Shown: in pieces, positions 23,620-36,096 of the stretch
Numbering within the stretch: position 1 is the first letter of the stretch
How the letters are laid out: the number at the start of each line of letters is the position of its first letter
From: Thelonectria olida
Taxonomy: Eukaryota; Ascomycota; Sordariomycetes; Hypocreales; Nectriaceae
Reading direction: 5' to 3'
Assembly: GCA_020736575.1 (NCBI GenBank)
Contig: JAGPYM010000002.1
Span: forward strand, 3,286,001-3,350,000
DNA: 64,000 nucleotides
Made by a program: the position numbers and the translations under genes
The notes under the pieces: model-generated
What the model saw: only the letters and a program-made list of their open reading frames with translations
What the model was told of the DNA's origin: nothing
The model's database searches: none

Positions 23620-24997
23620 ATGTCGACCCCCTCCGAGAAGTCCAGCAACCCCCTGAAGCGAGTCGATCTCGACGGCCACGACCTTCCTCCATCACCAGCT
23701 CCGTCCAGCCCTCGCAACGGCCGCCGGAAATATGCCCTTGCCACTGAACTGGTCTATACCGACAGCAAGGACCAGTATGGTGCCTCCAGCATCCCAATTT
23801 ATCAGTCTGCAACTTTCAAGCAGTCCTCGGCCAGCGGTGGCCAGCAGGAGTACGATTACACCCGGTCCGGCAACCCTACCCGCACTCACCTCGAGCGCCA
23901 TGTCGCCAAGATTATGAACGCCAACCGGGCCCTTGCCGTGAGCTCCGGCATGGGCGCTCTCGATGTTATCACTCGTCTCCTTCGACCTGGTGACGAGGTC
24001 ATCACCGGTGACGACTTGTACGGTGGCAGCCATCGTCTGCTCACTTACCTTGCCGCGAACCAAGGCATTGTCGTCCACCATGTTGACACCACCACTGTTG
24101 AGAGCGTGCAGGCGCGCGTCTCGGAAAAGACTGCCATGGTGTTGCTTGAGACGCCAACCAACCCATTGATCAAGATTGTGGATATCCCCTCTATCGCAGC
24201 CCTCGTCCACGATATCAACCCCAAGGCGCTGGTCGTTGTCGACAACACCATGCTGTCGCCCATGCTCGCAAACCCTCTCGACATGGGCGCCGACATCACT
24301 TATGAGTCTGGCACTAAGTATCTTTCTGGCCACCACGATATCATGGCTGGTGTTATGGCCTGCAACGACAACGCGGTCGCCGACAGGCTATTCTTCGTCA
24401 TCAACTCTACCGGCTGTGGTCTGTCCCCCAACGATTCCTTCCTCCTCATGCGGGGTATCAAGACGCTTGCCATTCGCATGGAGAAGCAGCAAGCAAGTGC
24501 GCAGGCTATTGCCGAGTTCCTTGAGTCCAAGGGGTTCCGTGTTCGATACCCTGGTCTCAAGTCTCACCCCCAGTACGACTTGCACTGGTCTATGGCCCGC
24601 GGTGCTGGTGCTGTTCTTTCCTTTGAGACAGGCGACTCGGCCGTTTCTCAGCGCATTGTAGAGGCTGCCCGACTTTGGGGAATTAGCGTCAGCTTTGGAT
24701 GTGTCAACAGCTTGATCAGCATGCCTTGCCAGATGAGCCATGCCAGCATTGATGCCAAGACGCGGAGAGAGCGACAGATGCCCGAAGATATTATTCGCCT
24801 GTGCGTCGGTATCGAGGATGTGACTGATCTTATTGATGATCTCTCTCGAGCTGTAAGTTTCTCTTTCATCCCAATGCAAAGATGTTTGTATTAATCTGTT
24901 TCAGCTTGTCCAAGCCGGTGCCGTAACCGTTACTCTGGATGGTTTCCACGCCACTGGAGCAGCCAAGGAGCTGGGAGAGACGCCCCTTGCTGGTTAA
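23620..24997 (+). CDS. STR3: Cystathionine beta-lyase
   Basis: Two exons, 23620-24852 and 24905-24997, give 441 residues of the Cys/Met-metabolism PLP enzyme family. Seen are the Tyr/Arg phosphate-binding motif YDYTRSGNPTR (about residues 78-88), the SSGMGALD loop, DDLYGG, ETPTNP, VVDNT and the PLP lysine K233 in ESGTKYLSGHHD. The sequence type fits fungal cystathionine beta-lyase (yeast Str3, Neurospora met-2), which splits cystathionine to homocysteine, pyruvate and ammonia in methionine synthesis. Cystathionine gamma-synthase and gamma-lyase are the near alternatives. Expression is likely strong, judging by the C/T-rich leader and the strongly C/T-ending codon choice. The last 30 residues come from the second exon after a GTAAGT intron. 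Confidence 0.88.
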
Positions 24998-25080
24998 AGA
25001 GTGCAAAGTGAATGGTCCTAAGCATTGGACATTTGGATACGTGGCCCAGTCCTTCAGCACCTTGACCATCATTCTATTCC

Positions 25081-25575
25081 CTACAGTGTGGTATTTGGCG
25101 ATGCTGGACAAGCCGGACACGCAGTTCTCGCCGTGCGAGGAGACGGGGTCAATGAACCTGAAGCCACCGGCACTGCACAATTGGCGTTTCCAATACCTGT
25201 AACATCATCTGGATTTGGCGTCGGCGAAAAAGCAATGGAATTAGAGCCTCGAAAGTGACCTGCAGTTTGTTGGAGACAGACCCTAATACAGGGAAATAAG
25301 TGTTTGAGGGAATACGAACATGGTCTCACTGCGCCGATGAAGACGCTCGCTGATGGTCAAGTGTTGACGTCTCGTCTCGTGAGCCCATGCGTCTAGCATT
25401 GGCGCCTTCATGTCCAGTTCTATCTTAGATGTGGTACCCAAGGACAGGGTTGTCGCTGGCGAAGCGGAGTCGTTCCTTATCATGAGATCAGCTCTTGGGT
25501 CTCAGCAAGATGACGAAATGGAGAAACAACGTACACCCTGACATTGGAGTCGGCGGTTTCGACTTTGCGAGGCAT
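25081..25575 (-). CDS. Small uncharacterised protein, three-exon candidate
   Basis: Not recognised. A gene can be assembled on the minus strand from exons 25575-25535, 25475-25330 and 25259-25081, giving 121 residues starting MPRKVETADSNVRV. The donors are GTACGT and GTGAGA, the acceptors ATAAG and TGCAG, and frame is kept across both joints. The middle contains a charged helix-like stretch, LDAWAHETRRQHLTISERLH. The C-terminal half is Thr/Ser/Pro-rich with several cysteines. It converges on STR3 with 83 bases between stops. No domain is evident. It could equally be part of a longer gene or a chance splice assembly; conservation in related genomes would decide. Confidence 0.4.
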
Positions 25576-25662
25576 TGCGTCTTTCTGCTTTAAAGGGCAC
25601 TAATAATGGTCGAGAAGATGAAGTGACCCTTGTCAAGTGAACGATACACGTTTGGATACGGC

Positions 25663-25706
25663 CATATGTGTATGTTTATGTATGTGTATATGTTTATATA
25701 TATTAG
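25663..25706. repeat. Imperfect TATG/TATA simple repeat
   Basis: Alternating TATGTGTATGTTTATG-type sequence ending in TATATATAT; a low-complexity AT-rich microsatellite in non-coding DNA. Confidence 0.6.
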
Positions 25707-26792
25707 CTCACTCTTGCGTGCTCATTATCCCCTCGTATGTGTCTAAGCGGAAACCCCGAAGCCATTGCTCCTCACGATAGCATCTTGATCAGCCTGCTCG
25801 TTAGCCATCGTGACCAAGATGCAGCTCGTGGTCCGGTTGGCCGAATTTAAGCGAGCCTTCGCATTAATTGAAGCTCGATCGCAAGGCATCCTTCTGTGGT
25901 GTGACGACATTTCATCGAGGATAGATGAGTGCATAGCTTGATCTTGATAATTGGCCCTTCAATTGGCTGGACGAGCGTGATGGAGAGCCCGGACTTCGGT
26001 GTAACATCTCCTTCTCACCTTGGCAACTGAGAAGTCGGGGGAGGGTTGTACAACGGATGCAGTCGGTGACTGACTATTGAAAGGCTGGCGATCGACGAGG
26101 GGATATTTCTAGAGAGAAGAGGGAACAAAGAGCAGAGCAGGTTGGGTATCTAACCGCCAGAGCGGACCGTAGACGTCCAATGCTACAGGTCTCATCTCAA
26201 CAGTGACGACGGGCAAATTTACACATAATATCAGTCTTATTACAGCCCTTCTTGGCAACTCTTTATGCTTCATGCCCAAAATCATTATTCTCTCACCGTT
26301 TCTAACGCTACTTCGGAGGAAGGCGAGATGTCCTGAAACTCACCTCCAACCTCCAACCTGATGCACCACCTGCCGGGCGAGGTGCATCTCCACCGAGCAC
26401 GGCCGACTACATACTGCCCGAGCAGGCACGGCAGGTGCAGCGGGTATGGAACTTCATAAAGTATGTTCCAGCTTGTTTCCACGCCTCCGGAGGCCATAGA
26501 TCCAGTGGCTCGTCGGCTCGCAACAGTAAACGAAGGAGCCAGGAGTTGAATGTGGCGTGGTGTTTGCTCCTTGAAATTGACGAGCTTGGTGTCCGAGACC
26601 TGCATCGGGGATGCATGTAAGCTGTTGCCGGTGTGTAATGACATGACACCTGGACAATAATGACGCAGCATCTGATCATATGAACTGCTGTGACATCGGG
26701 TCATTGACAAAATGGAAACGAAATGTATTTGCATGAAGATACAGATGCTATCTACCAATCTGGAACAACAAATGCGACAGCATGTTGATGCA

Positions 26793-26813
26793 AGCAAGCA
26801 AGCAAGCAAACAA
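26793..26813. repeat. GCAA tetranucleotide repeat
   Basis: About five tandem copies of GCAA, drifting into CAAA, in the 3' flank of TMS1. A simple microsatellite. Confidence 0.6.
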
Positions 26814-26867
26814 ACAGACGAACGCTCACCTCCCAACTCCTGATGTATGTTAGACAGAAAAGATCTT

Positions 26868-28433
26868 TTAAGAAAAGTCGAAGCGATCGGGCAAAACGAT
26901 GGGTGCTACAAGGGTCCAGGTGTACATGCCGTAGCAGACCCAGGCACTGGCAATCTTGACGTAGCTTGCAGCGTAAGTACGGCCGACAGGAGCAAAGCTT
27001 CCGCCTTGGGTGGCCTCGTCAAAGTTCATGGTCAGCAGAGTAGCCACCCAGGCTGTGGCCAAGAAGAAGATGACGTGGAAAACGCTATAGCTGTACTGGG
27101 TTCCAGATCGCTCATCATCGTGGGACGGGTGGTCGCCGAAGTCGCTGTCATCGTCGTCGGAAAGCATGGCGTCGGCAGGAAGACTGCCCTCCTCGACGGC
27201 TCGGCGAAGAGCCTCGGCGCGCATCTCACGGCGGGAGTTGGGCTGTTGTGTGACGAGGTCATGTTCATCTTCCTCAGGGAGACGGATGCCGTTCGAGTTG
27301 CCCAAGCCAAGGCTCTGAGTGGCCGCGCGGGTTGTCGTGTAAGCTACCGTCAACATGGTGACAATGGCACCAATGACGATTGAAGTCGTTCTGGTGCCGT
27401 TGGCGCGAATGAGAGGGTTGCACTGTTGGTCGTCGGGCTCCATGGACACAGCAGACATGGTGAGGTAAGTGCAGTAGACGGCAACCATGGCCGCCTGGGC
27501 CAAGCCAGCCTTGGGGTTATATTCCTGGATGGTGGGGTTGACGGAGATGACGGAGACAATGAGCCAGAGAATGAGGTTGATAGTGATAACGGCCTGGTTC
27601 AGATGGCACTTGTCACGTGCGAAGAAGACGTACTGAACGACGGTCATGGCGATGGAGCCCAGGTACATACCCAAGGTAGACCCAATGAGCACGAACCTCC
27701 AGACCTTGGAATCCGTCTCTTCGATTTGAGCCAGACAGTACTCTGCCCAGTTGTGCGCCAAGTCGACCAACAGGATAAGGCCCAGCATCAAGAAGAGCAT
27801 GGCGCCAGCAAAAGCGATGTAGTTTCCCCAAAAGACGAAGAACGGATTGGGGATCAAGAAGGAGAGGACAACGAAGACGAGCCAGGCAATGACCTTGGGT
27901 CCCCAATAACCATTTTGAATAGCAGCTCGGGGGTGTTTCGAGGAAGAGACGCCAAAGAGGAGGCCAGCAAGAATGATGTGGAAGAGACCGAGAGCAAAGT
28001 TGATTCGATGGACAGCAAGCCAGCCGTAACAGCTGCCATTGGGACAGTTGATCTTGACGTAGTCGAGCATGAGGTGTTGCAGTTTCTCAATAGCCCAGGG
28101 CGTGAGCATTATCCAAGCGAGGATGGAATTGACGAGGAGAAGGAGAGCGTATCCGATACGAGTCGCGACACTATTGGTAGAGGAGTCAGTCGGGTCGAGT
28201 CGGGGACGGGTGAGGCTGGTGATGGTTGTCCTACCTGTTGCCGCACTTGCCACAAGCACTGCAGACCATGGAACAGGTCGCGGCACCGCAGCAACTGGCT
28301 CCTACGGACATGATCTGTGTCAAGGGATTGCATGTTAGTCTTGTTCTGGGTATAAGGGCGTGTATGCGCAGGAGGGACTTACAGTGCCCATACTCGGGAT
28401 GGCGAGCAGCGGTAACGACAAGAGCGCACCCAT
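26868..28433 (-). CDS. TMS1: Serinc/TMS1-family membrane protein
   Basis: Three exons on the minus strand: 28433-28383, 28314-28235 and 28170-26868, giving 477 residues. The first 17 residues form a short hydrophobic start (MGALLSLPLLAIPSMGT). The second exon encodes the cysteine-rich segment CCGAATCSMVCSACGKC typical of Serinc proteins. About ten membrane spans follow, with family motifs CPNGSCYGWLAVHRINFAL and FVFWGNYIAFAGA. A long acidic cytosolic loop (near residues 340-400, DDDDSDFGDH) precedes the last two spans. Yeast Tms1 and metazoan SERINC are integral membrane proteins; the original serine-incorporation role is disputed and lipid scrambling has been proposed. A C/T-rich tract in the sense strand lies just upstream of the start codon. 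Confidence 0.92.
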
Positions 28434-29749
28434 TGCGAAGGTGGCGAGTAGGCGCAGGCGCTTTGCGCAGAGAGGGAGAGAGAGAGAGGGAGAGAGAGAA
28501 AGAAAGAAGAGTTGAATGCAGACGAAGCAGAGCACGGTGCGATGCGATGCGATTGATTGATTTGTTTAAGAGGAACGGATAGAGGCGGTTGTGTTGGGAG
28601 AATATGACGTTGCCTAAGTTGGGTGGAGGCCAAGGCGGAGTTGGCGATGGTGATGGCGCATGGGACGACGAATCGACGATGAGGCTGGAGGCGCTTCCTT
28701 GGGGGCCGGGGCCGGAGCCGAATGCGGACCTGGCGAGGCTGGAATTGAGCAGGCCGCAAAGCAGGCACTTCACGTGAGATTGCGGCGTCAGGTTGGCCGT
28801 TTTTAACGGGGGGTTTGGGGACAGTTGCGGCAATCTGGGTGTCTTACGTAAGAGTCATGTGGCATCCGTCAATAGCGGTCAAACCGTCCTGGTCACCAAC
28901 GGGCTTGGTGGCTTATACCCGCTGACACAGTCGCTGGCTACCTACATGTACAGTACTTGGGGGGCCAAGTGTGCATGCTACCTGAAAAGAGCCTAGAGGG
29001 TACTCTCCCCGCGAATGAAAAGGGCCATCACAAGGCCTCAGGGAAGAGACAACCATGAGCGTTTCCAAAGTGCTTTGCAGGCTCAGCTCGAAGCGTGGAG
29101 TCAAGCTTCTGTCCGGCCTCCTGGCACTCGGGTCCAAAGCAAGGGTCCACCCCTCCTTCTCCCCTGAGCGTATCCAGAGTTCGCCCGTCAGAAATGTCTG
29201 TATGAACAGGCGCTTTCGAGCTCAAGGGTCCTCTACCTCTCCGCTGTTTAGCTCCAGGCTGAGTTAGTACCGAGGAACTAACTGATCTGAGTTCCGCTCT
29301 CGGCATCTATCAGCAACGGCAAGTAGGAGCACGCGTGTGCATACACGTATTTCCATCGTCACCAATCCAACAATTTAGCACCAAACAATCGTCATGGATG
29401 GAACTCGATGAAGCGGGTCTGAGATAACAGCATCTCTCACACCTCACACCTCACACTCTCCTCCTCTGCTAGTCATCACCTCTTCTTCATTCGTTTTCCG
29501 GTTTATCTTCTCCTGTGCCTCTCCCGTGTCCCCGTGTCTCAGCTTCTCCCTTCGGCCTCCCCCCCCCGTGATAGATACGCCACGTCTACTCTTCTAATCG
29601 TCGGACGCATCCACGACATTATTCGCGACCGGCTCCATTCTACTTATCGGCATCCTCATCCTCCTCCTTCTTCTTCTATTTCTCTCTCTCTTTCCTCCCC
29701 CCAAGCTAATTCTCCAGATGGTCCTCGCCCTCCCTCTCCCCCCGCCATA
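28434..29749. other. Divergent promoter region TMS1 / MFS transporter
   Basis: 1.3 kb between diverging starts. A pure purine GA/GAAA tract lies at about 28470-28510 on the plus strand (C/T in the TMS1 leader). A C/T-rich leader at about 29430-29749 precedes the MFS gene, with small CTCACAC repeats. No gene supported. Confidence 0.5.
28470..28510. repeat. GA-rich simple sequence (CT-rich in TMS1 leader)
   Basis: About 40 bases of purine-only GAGA/GAAA sequence, 37 bases upstream of the TMS1 start codon. CT-rich leaders are common in fungal promoters. Confidence 0.6.
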
Positions 29750-31701
29750 ATGCACCAGGAAAGCCTCCAAAAGCTGCACCATGCGCGCATCGTCGCCAGC
29801 GTCGCCGCGACGCTCATCGCGCTGGCCTGTGGCACCAACGTGCGAAACCTCCCTCCATACACATCTGCTCTATATCTCGATTCGTAGCTGAAAGGACACG
29901 CCGATGCTGACTCTCCCTCTTCACCAAAGTACGTCTACTCGGCTTGGGCTCCGCAGTTCGCCGAACGTCTTCGGCTCTCCTCCACCGAGAGCAACCTCAT
30001 CGGCTTGGCTGGCAACCTCGGCCAATACACGTTGGGAGTGCCCATTGGCATGTTTGTCGACTCTCGCGGCTCAAGACCTGCTGTTCTAGGGGGTTCTGTC
30101 CTGCTGGCCGTCGGCTATTTTCCGCTTCATCAGGCTTACGATAGGGCATCTGGCTCGGTCCCGGTGCTATGTCTCTTTTCCTATCTTTCCGGCCTCGGAG
30201 GCTGTATGGCATTTTCCGCTGCCGTCAAGACGTCGGCTCTCAACTGGCCTCAACGGCGAGGAACCGCCACAGCCTTCCCCCTGGCCGCCTTCGGCCTCAG
30301 CGCCTTCTTCTTCTCGACCGTCGGATCATTGCTCTTCCCCGGTGACCCGAGTGCATTCCTCGAGCTCCTCGCCTGGGGCACTTGCGGACTCACCTTTGGC
30401 GGCTTCTTCTTCCTCAAGGTCCATCCTCACTCTCCCTCCCCCACCAACTATCACGCCGTTCCTGGCTCCGACGGTCTTCACCAAGGTCGCATCTCGTCGC
30501 AGCATACTCGTAACAACTCTTCGGACGAACCCAAACCCTATCGCTCTGCCAACGCGATTGTTGAACCCGGTATGTCGTCTAATTCCAATCGAAACAGCAC
30601 CAGCTCCAATTCTCCACCTCTACTCTTCTCCTCCGACCTTGAATCCGCCTCCGCCTCTCCCTCAAGAGCCCCCGATTATCCTCCTGATCCAACGGCCGTT
30701 CCTGGAATCCCATCCGAGCCTGGCAGTGGCCGTGTGGTCGCTGATGAGAACCCCGAGGACCCCGAGGCGAGTGAGACATCGTCACTGATGTCCCGCCCGA
30801 CGTCGCTGGTTGGCGATGCTTCGTTCGTTGGAAACCATATTGACCTAGACCTTTCTCACCGTGCAGACATCCGTGGCCTCAGGCTGCTTCGTTCCTTGGA
30901 GTTTTGGCAGCTCTTTGCCATCATGGCAATTTTGTCTGGTGTTGGCATCATGACCATCAAGTGTGTCTCCCATTCTTCGTCGCACCTGAACCGCCTGTTC
31001 ATACTGATTACCCCCCTCAGCAACATCGGCAACGACGCCAAGGCCCTTTGGATTCACTACGACAAAACCGTCACCAACGAATTCCTCATCAAGCGACAGC
31101 AAATGCACGTGTCGACTCTCTCCCTCTGCAGTTTCATTGGTCGACTATTCAGCGGTGAGTTCTCCCCTCTCTGTTCTTCTTCAAGGCGGCGTTTTTCTCA
31201 AGGCTCACATTCTTCATAGGGGTTGGCTCCGACTTCCTGGTCAAACGCCTTCATGCTAGTCGGATCTGGTGTCTCGTTGTTTCTAGCGTCGTTCTCTTCT
31301 CCGCCCAGCTCGCCGCCTTGAACATTGTCAGTCCGCACTTCCTCGGCGTTGTTTCCAGTCTATCTGGCCTAGCGTACGGTTTCCTCTTCGGCGTCTATCC
31401 GTCCGTCGTCGCCGAAACCTTTGGCATCAACGGTCTGAGCCAGAACTGGGGCTTCATGACCATGTCGCCCATCATCTCATCCAACATCTTCAACATTATG
31501 TATGGCAAAATCTACGATAAGCACAGCGTTGTCCAAGAGAATGGTGAACGCTCCTGTCTCGAAGGTCTTGAATGCTACCGTTCAGCATACAGTGTCACCT
31601 TGGTTGCTTGCGTAGCTGGTCTGGCCGTCACTCTCTTTGTCATTCGCCGCCAGCACCAAGAGCATCTGCACGAGGTGAACAAAGGCGAGGAGGAGGATTA
31701 A
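29750..31701 (+). CDS. Nodulin-like / Mch1-type MFS transporter
   Basis: Four exons, 29750-29839, 29930-30960, 31021-31154 and 31220-31701, give 578 residues. The product has two membrane bundles. The first opens with RIVASVAATLIALACGTNYVYSAW and contains NLIGLAGNLGQYTLGVPIGMF. A Ser/Pro/Asn-rich hydrophilic loop of about 150 residues (about 170-320) follows. The second bundle includes NNIGNDAKALW, which spans the intron 2 junction, and a terminal span before a charged tail ending in Glu/Asp. These motifs fit the nodulin-like branch of the major facilitator superfamily, related to yeast Mch1, a vacuolar protein of unsettled substrate. No substrate can be inferred. It is divergent with TMS1 and converges on BST1. 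Confidence 0.82.
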
Positions 31702-32640
31702 TCTCTTCACATTTTATCAAGGCGGTGTCACATAAATTTCAAATTGAGCTTAGAAAATATTGGTTGGCGTTCTGTTTTTATGCATGAGAACCACGGTCAG
31801 GACGAGAAGACTGCGTCAACACCAAATATCCAGTTCCACAATTAATTGCATTTATCACAACTCGACCAATGTGTTCAAACTTCTTTGGATTATCTTGTTT
31901 CAAAGGGGTGTCTATATACAGCTTTGACTGCTCTCGAGTGTCCCCATTCAACATTAAAACTCCGTTCGACTGTCGAGCAGTCCGTCGCTTCTCGTGCTGC
32001 CTGTGGTATCTAGCTACACGCCCGCCTCTCTTGATCAACACCAACAGCCCCCAAGCCTTCAAACACGGCCCAGATGATCAAGAGGCCTGAAACGCTCATC
32101 CACTTCGCTATGACATGGAATTGGTCCATGATGCCGGGCAAAACAACAGCCGCGTATTCAAGACCAATTAGATGAACAAAATCCAGGTCTTGGGAAAAAT
32201 CGCAAGGCTTCCTCCCTGGCCTTTTCTCCTTCTACTTTCCCCGTCTACCTGTTAAACGCCGAAAAAATGCTATAATGCCCAAATAGCATGGATGGAAGCG
32301 CGCCACCCATGTGCCCTCTTGTGAGGCCGTAAGACGCTGACTCCCCGGCCAATGCAAAAACATGAAAAGAAGTATTAACGCAAAGGTTCGCGCTCAGCTA
32401 TGAGAAAACAAGTGAGGAAAATGGTGCCAACACACGGGGCCCTGCTGAGTCGGGCTGTGTGCATGATGGACAAACAATGTATATGTGAGAAAATGATGGT
32501 ATCCTTTCGTTGAAATAAACACGGCTTTTCTAGTTTTTGCCGATGGAAGGTCTGAAGTGCACCAATATCGTGGCCGGTAGAAGTGCAAACAGTAAAATAT
32601 TGAAAAAGAAGACGTCTTTCGGATGGGGTGTTGACGATTG
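31702..32640. other. Convergent 3' intergenic region MFS / BST1
   Basis: 940 bases between two stop codons facing each other. Sequence is AT-richer than the flanks. No gene or structured RNA recognised. Confidence 0.5.
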
Positions 32641-35600
32641 TCAAGGAGTCTTTCCACTCTTTTCCGATTCGCTGGTGTTGCCATCAAACATGGCCCCCAG
32701 TCCACTGAGGGACCACGAGTCGCTGGTCGAATGCACAATCACCAACCAAAGTGCAATAATGTTCACGAGATAGTGAAGCATATAAGCATGAGAGACACCA
32801 AACAGGGCAGCATATAGCGCAGTTCCAAAGAGGAGCACACTCGTGACATGTCGCAGTCCGCTGTTCAGCTGAGGGACCATTCTCCCCGTTGTCAAATTCT
32901 CCACAAGAAGAATGAACGGCATAATAGAGAGAACATTGTGATGAGATGAGAAGGGTGTGAGCCAGTGGACTGCCAAGTTTCGAATCCAGACCGCCAAGAT
33001 TGGTAAATTAATCGGAAGAATCCAGAGCATTAGGAGGAGAATAGAATGGGCGTAATGGTAGTAGTTCGTGTTGGCGGTGGACGAAATGGTGGCGTTGATT
33101 CGGAGGGCTCGAACGACGGTAAAAAGTTGAACGATGCATGCTACCAGATAGGCGAACTGGTAAGGTATGAAGGTTGATACCAGGAACAAAAGGATAGCAG
33201 TTGTGATCATGCGTCGCCTTGGAGTAGATGGTACAAATGCAGGAGATCTAGCGCGTCCTTGGTCCTCCGAGGTCGACGAATAGGGAAAAGACATGACCAA
33301 ACTATACAACAGACGAAAGCTGTGTGTGAAAATGAGCACAACGTAGTGGAGGACAGTGCAGACGCCGATGCAAACGACGCCAATCAAAGGAACCAGGAAC
33401 CAAAAGAAGGCGTCCTCAGTCCCTATCAGGCTTTCGTGTTGGTGAAAATCAATGCCAGAGATGGATATCTTGGTCCTGTCCACAAGCAACCCCAGCCCGG
33501 TAAGGGAACTTCCGCTTAGAGAGAATGAAAGGAGAGTCAGGGAAAGAAGTAAGAGGGGAATCGACTGTCGCAAGCACAAGTCCAAGCTCTCCGAGAACGA
33601 GATGAAAACACCAGTAGAGTCATAGACTCGAAACTGTTTCCGCAGCACCAACGTGACCGTAAGCAACGGGAATGCAGCGAAGACGGTTCGATATCGCATG
33701 TACAGCTTCCCCAAGCTTCCCCACAGATCCGGTTTGATTTCGAGTTGAAGGCTGGCCCTACAGGATGGGTCGGTCCATATCTGGAATGTGAGACCCCTAT
33801 TTTCCGATCGCCAGTCCAGGGGTGGAGGTACGTAAGGAGCAACGCCATGAAGGCTGACACCCACGTCTTGTGCATTGACGTAGTACTTGGATTCATACGG
33901 CCTATCCAAGTACTGACGGACCAACGGGCGGAAGGCTTCGTGGTCCACCTTGCAATGAGGGCTCGTCACCTTCAAGTTGTATGCGAGTAAGGCAGATTGG
34001 AGAGAAGGGATATTAACCTCCACGCTCAGTGAGCGGTCCGCAGGAAGCTCCAGAGACACCCCAGACACAAGGAGACGTGGAAGGCTGATGTCTTGCTTTT
34101 TGTAGAAAGTCGACTGATCGCTGAATCCTGCGATTAGGAAATTGCGGGTGCCTGATGTAGCCTTGTCCACGATGGCGACAAATTGATGGTCCGCAATTTG
34201 GTCCAGGTCATACTGGAGGTAAGAAAACGGCGTCACTTCTCGCTCGCGGTCGAGGTAGAATGGGAATCGTGTCTTCGTGGTCGAGGCGGGAAGAAGGATT
34301 AGGTCGGATGCAGCATTCTTACAGGCAAATCTAGTTGCGGAGCTGGTCTTGTCCCCAGAAAGGTCAATGTGTACAGGATAAAGAGAGTTGGCCGTGCCTG
34401 AGTGAGAAGATAGGACACTACAAAAGAGGACATCCAATTTACCAGTCTCCCTAGCTCCTTCGAGGTGAGCGTCTGTAAGAAGACTAAAACGCTTGGGCTC
34501 AAGAGAGCCTTGTGGAGGAATGGGGAGCAGGTGTGCCTTCGGTCGAGAATGATGCCCAAGGTCTGTCAGAGCAAGCTGTTTCCCATCGGGGAGAATCGAG
34601 TTCGAATCGTCATCCAAGGTGAGAAGAGTTGTCGCTTCCTTTCGGCCAAGATCCTTCTCTGTCGTAGGTTCCATGCCGGTTAAAAACCGTTTCTTAAACA
34701 CCTGCATCCTGTCCGCCCGTGGCTTTGTCTGCGATGCGCGGTGGACGTCGACAATGTCGTACAGGGTGCGTGCAACAACTTTTCTGAACTGGTCGCACCA
34801 GAGAATAGCTTGGTGATCCATACTTGTCCAAACTGTCGGGATTCCAGTCGTGAATACGGTGAAGCCGTGTGTAGGCGGTACAAGCGACTCGAGGCTCGTG
34901 TAATCGGAGGGTACAACGGTATCGAGTCCACCGCCTGCAATTGAGACGAGCGTGACATGCCAGAGTGGGTTGTTGTTTGCCCACTGCTGTGAGTAGGCAC
35001 GTCTCCAATAGTCGTTGATTTGGTCGTAGAGTTGCACAATTTGGCCGTCGAAGGTAACCGGTGGACGAGCGTGAGGGGCCGACATTGTGATTATTGTGTT
35101 GATGGAGTTTGCCTGATAGTTAGCTCGAACGAGCATGGCTCTTGCAACTACACCGCCCATGGAGTGGCCGAGGACAATAACAGATGTTGGGTCGGGAAGA
35201 TGGCCATCTCGAGCCTTGCGCTGGGGATCCGAATAGAGAGAAAGAATGTAGCGGACAGCTTCGTTGAGATACTCGGCTTGATCGAGCAACGTTTGACCAT
35301 GGAAGGCGGTAATGTCTTCGTTGAAGTCAACAGTAAAGAAGTCGAGCCCTCGAATTCCAGCATCAAGTGCCGCACCATCGTGTTGGAGGTTATGGTGAAA
35401 GTAGTTGGCTGCCTCGGCCGCAATCGGGCGAACTTGCTTGTAGCTACCGGCATTTCCAGGAATGAAGAGAACGGGAATTCCGCGCAACTACGCTGGGTGT
35501 TAGCTGAATTATAGGGGAGAGTGGTCAAGCTCTGAGCAAGATGTGTATACCTTCTCCTCCTCGTCAACTCCTTGTTCCCGATAAAGGTACAAGGAGTATT

Positions 35601-36096
35601 TTGTTGCAAATCGAGTATGCTCAGTATCGAACTCGGTGAAGCGCACATATGAAGGTCGCATATACGACATGCGACAGCCTTTGGGGTCAAGCTGACGGGT
35701 AACCAAAGACCGTAGGATGCCGAAGAGAAGAGCAATTCCCAACGCTGAGATTAGGAGGACGAGAATAGAGAAGGGCGAGGAGCGGCGAAATCGGCGGTCT
35801 GGTGCAGGTGATTGGGGCGGCGTCCTGGCGAGAGTCATATTAGGAGTGGAGGGAGCAGCGAGTGAAGTTCGTGTCAAGGTGTTCGATAACGGGTCGTCGC
35901 GGGCATGGCCGTTGCGGCCGTTGCGGCCATTTGATTGCTTCCAATTGAGGCTGCTAGGTCGTCTACTCCTGGCAGAGGACGGACGAGAGCTCAAGCCAGA
36001 AGGACATGACTTGGGGCTGGGATCGGGGTCGGGAATGTCGGAGTCGAGAGAGGATTCGTCACCGTCATCGGCCGACCCTGAAGACCTTCTCTTCAT
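32641..36096 (-). CDS. BST1: GPI inositol-deacylase (Bst1/PGAP1)
   Basis: Two exons on the minus strand, 36096-35551 and 35487-32641, give 1130 residues. A Ser/Pro/Arg-rich cytosolic N-terminus of about 110 residues precedes a membrane anchor (SILVLLISALGIALLFGIL). The lumenal lipase domain begins after the intron with IPVLFIPGNAGSYKQVRPI and has the serine nucleophile in VLGHSMGGVVARAM. The C-terminal third has about eight membrane spans. Bst1/PGAP1 removes the acyl chain from the GPI inositol in the ER, needed for ER exit and quality control of GPI proteins. Length matches yeast Bst1 (1029) and fungal orthologues. MCD4, which builds the same anchor, lies about 15 kb away. Confidence 0.94.

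Larger units (their letters stand above)
25576..26867. other. Intergenic region between small candidate gene and TMS1
   Basis: About 1.3 kb. It includes a TATG/TATA-rich microsatellite-like stretch at 25663-25706 and a tetranucleotide GCAA run near 26793-26813. It must hold the upstream region of the small candidate gene and the 3' flank of TMS1. No supported gene. Confidence 0.5.

Noticed and set aside
27426..28313. 295-codon plus-strand open frame, Glu/Asp/Gly-rich
   Set aside because: It is the antisense shadow of the TMS1 coding exons and reads across their splice sites.
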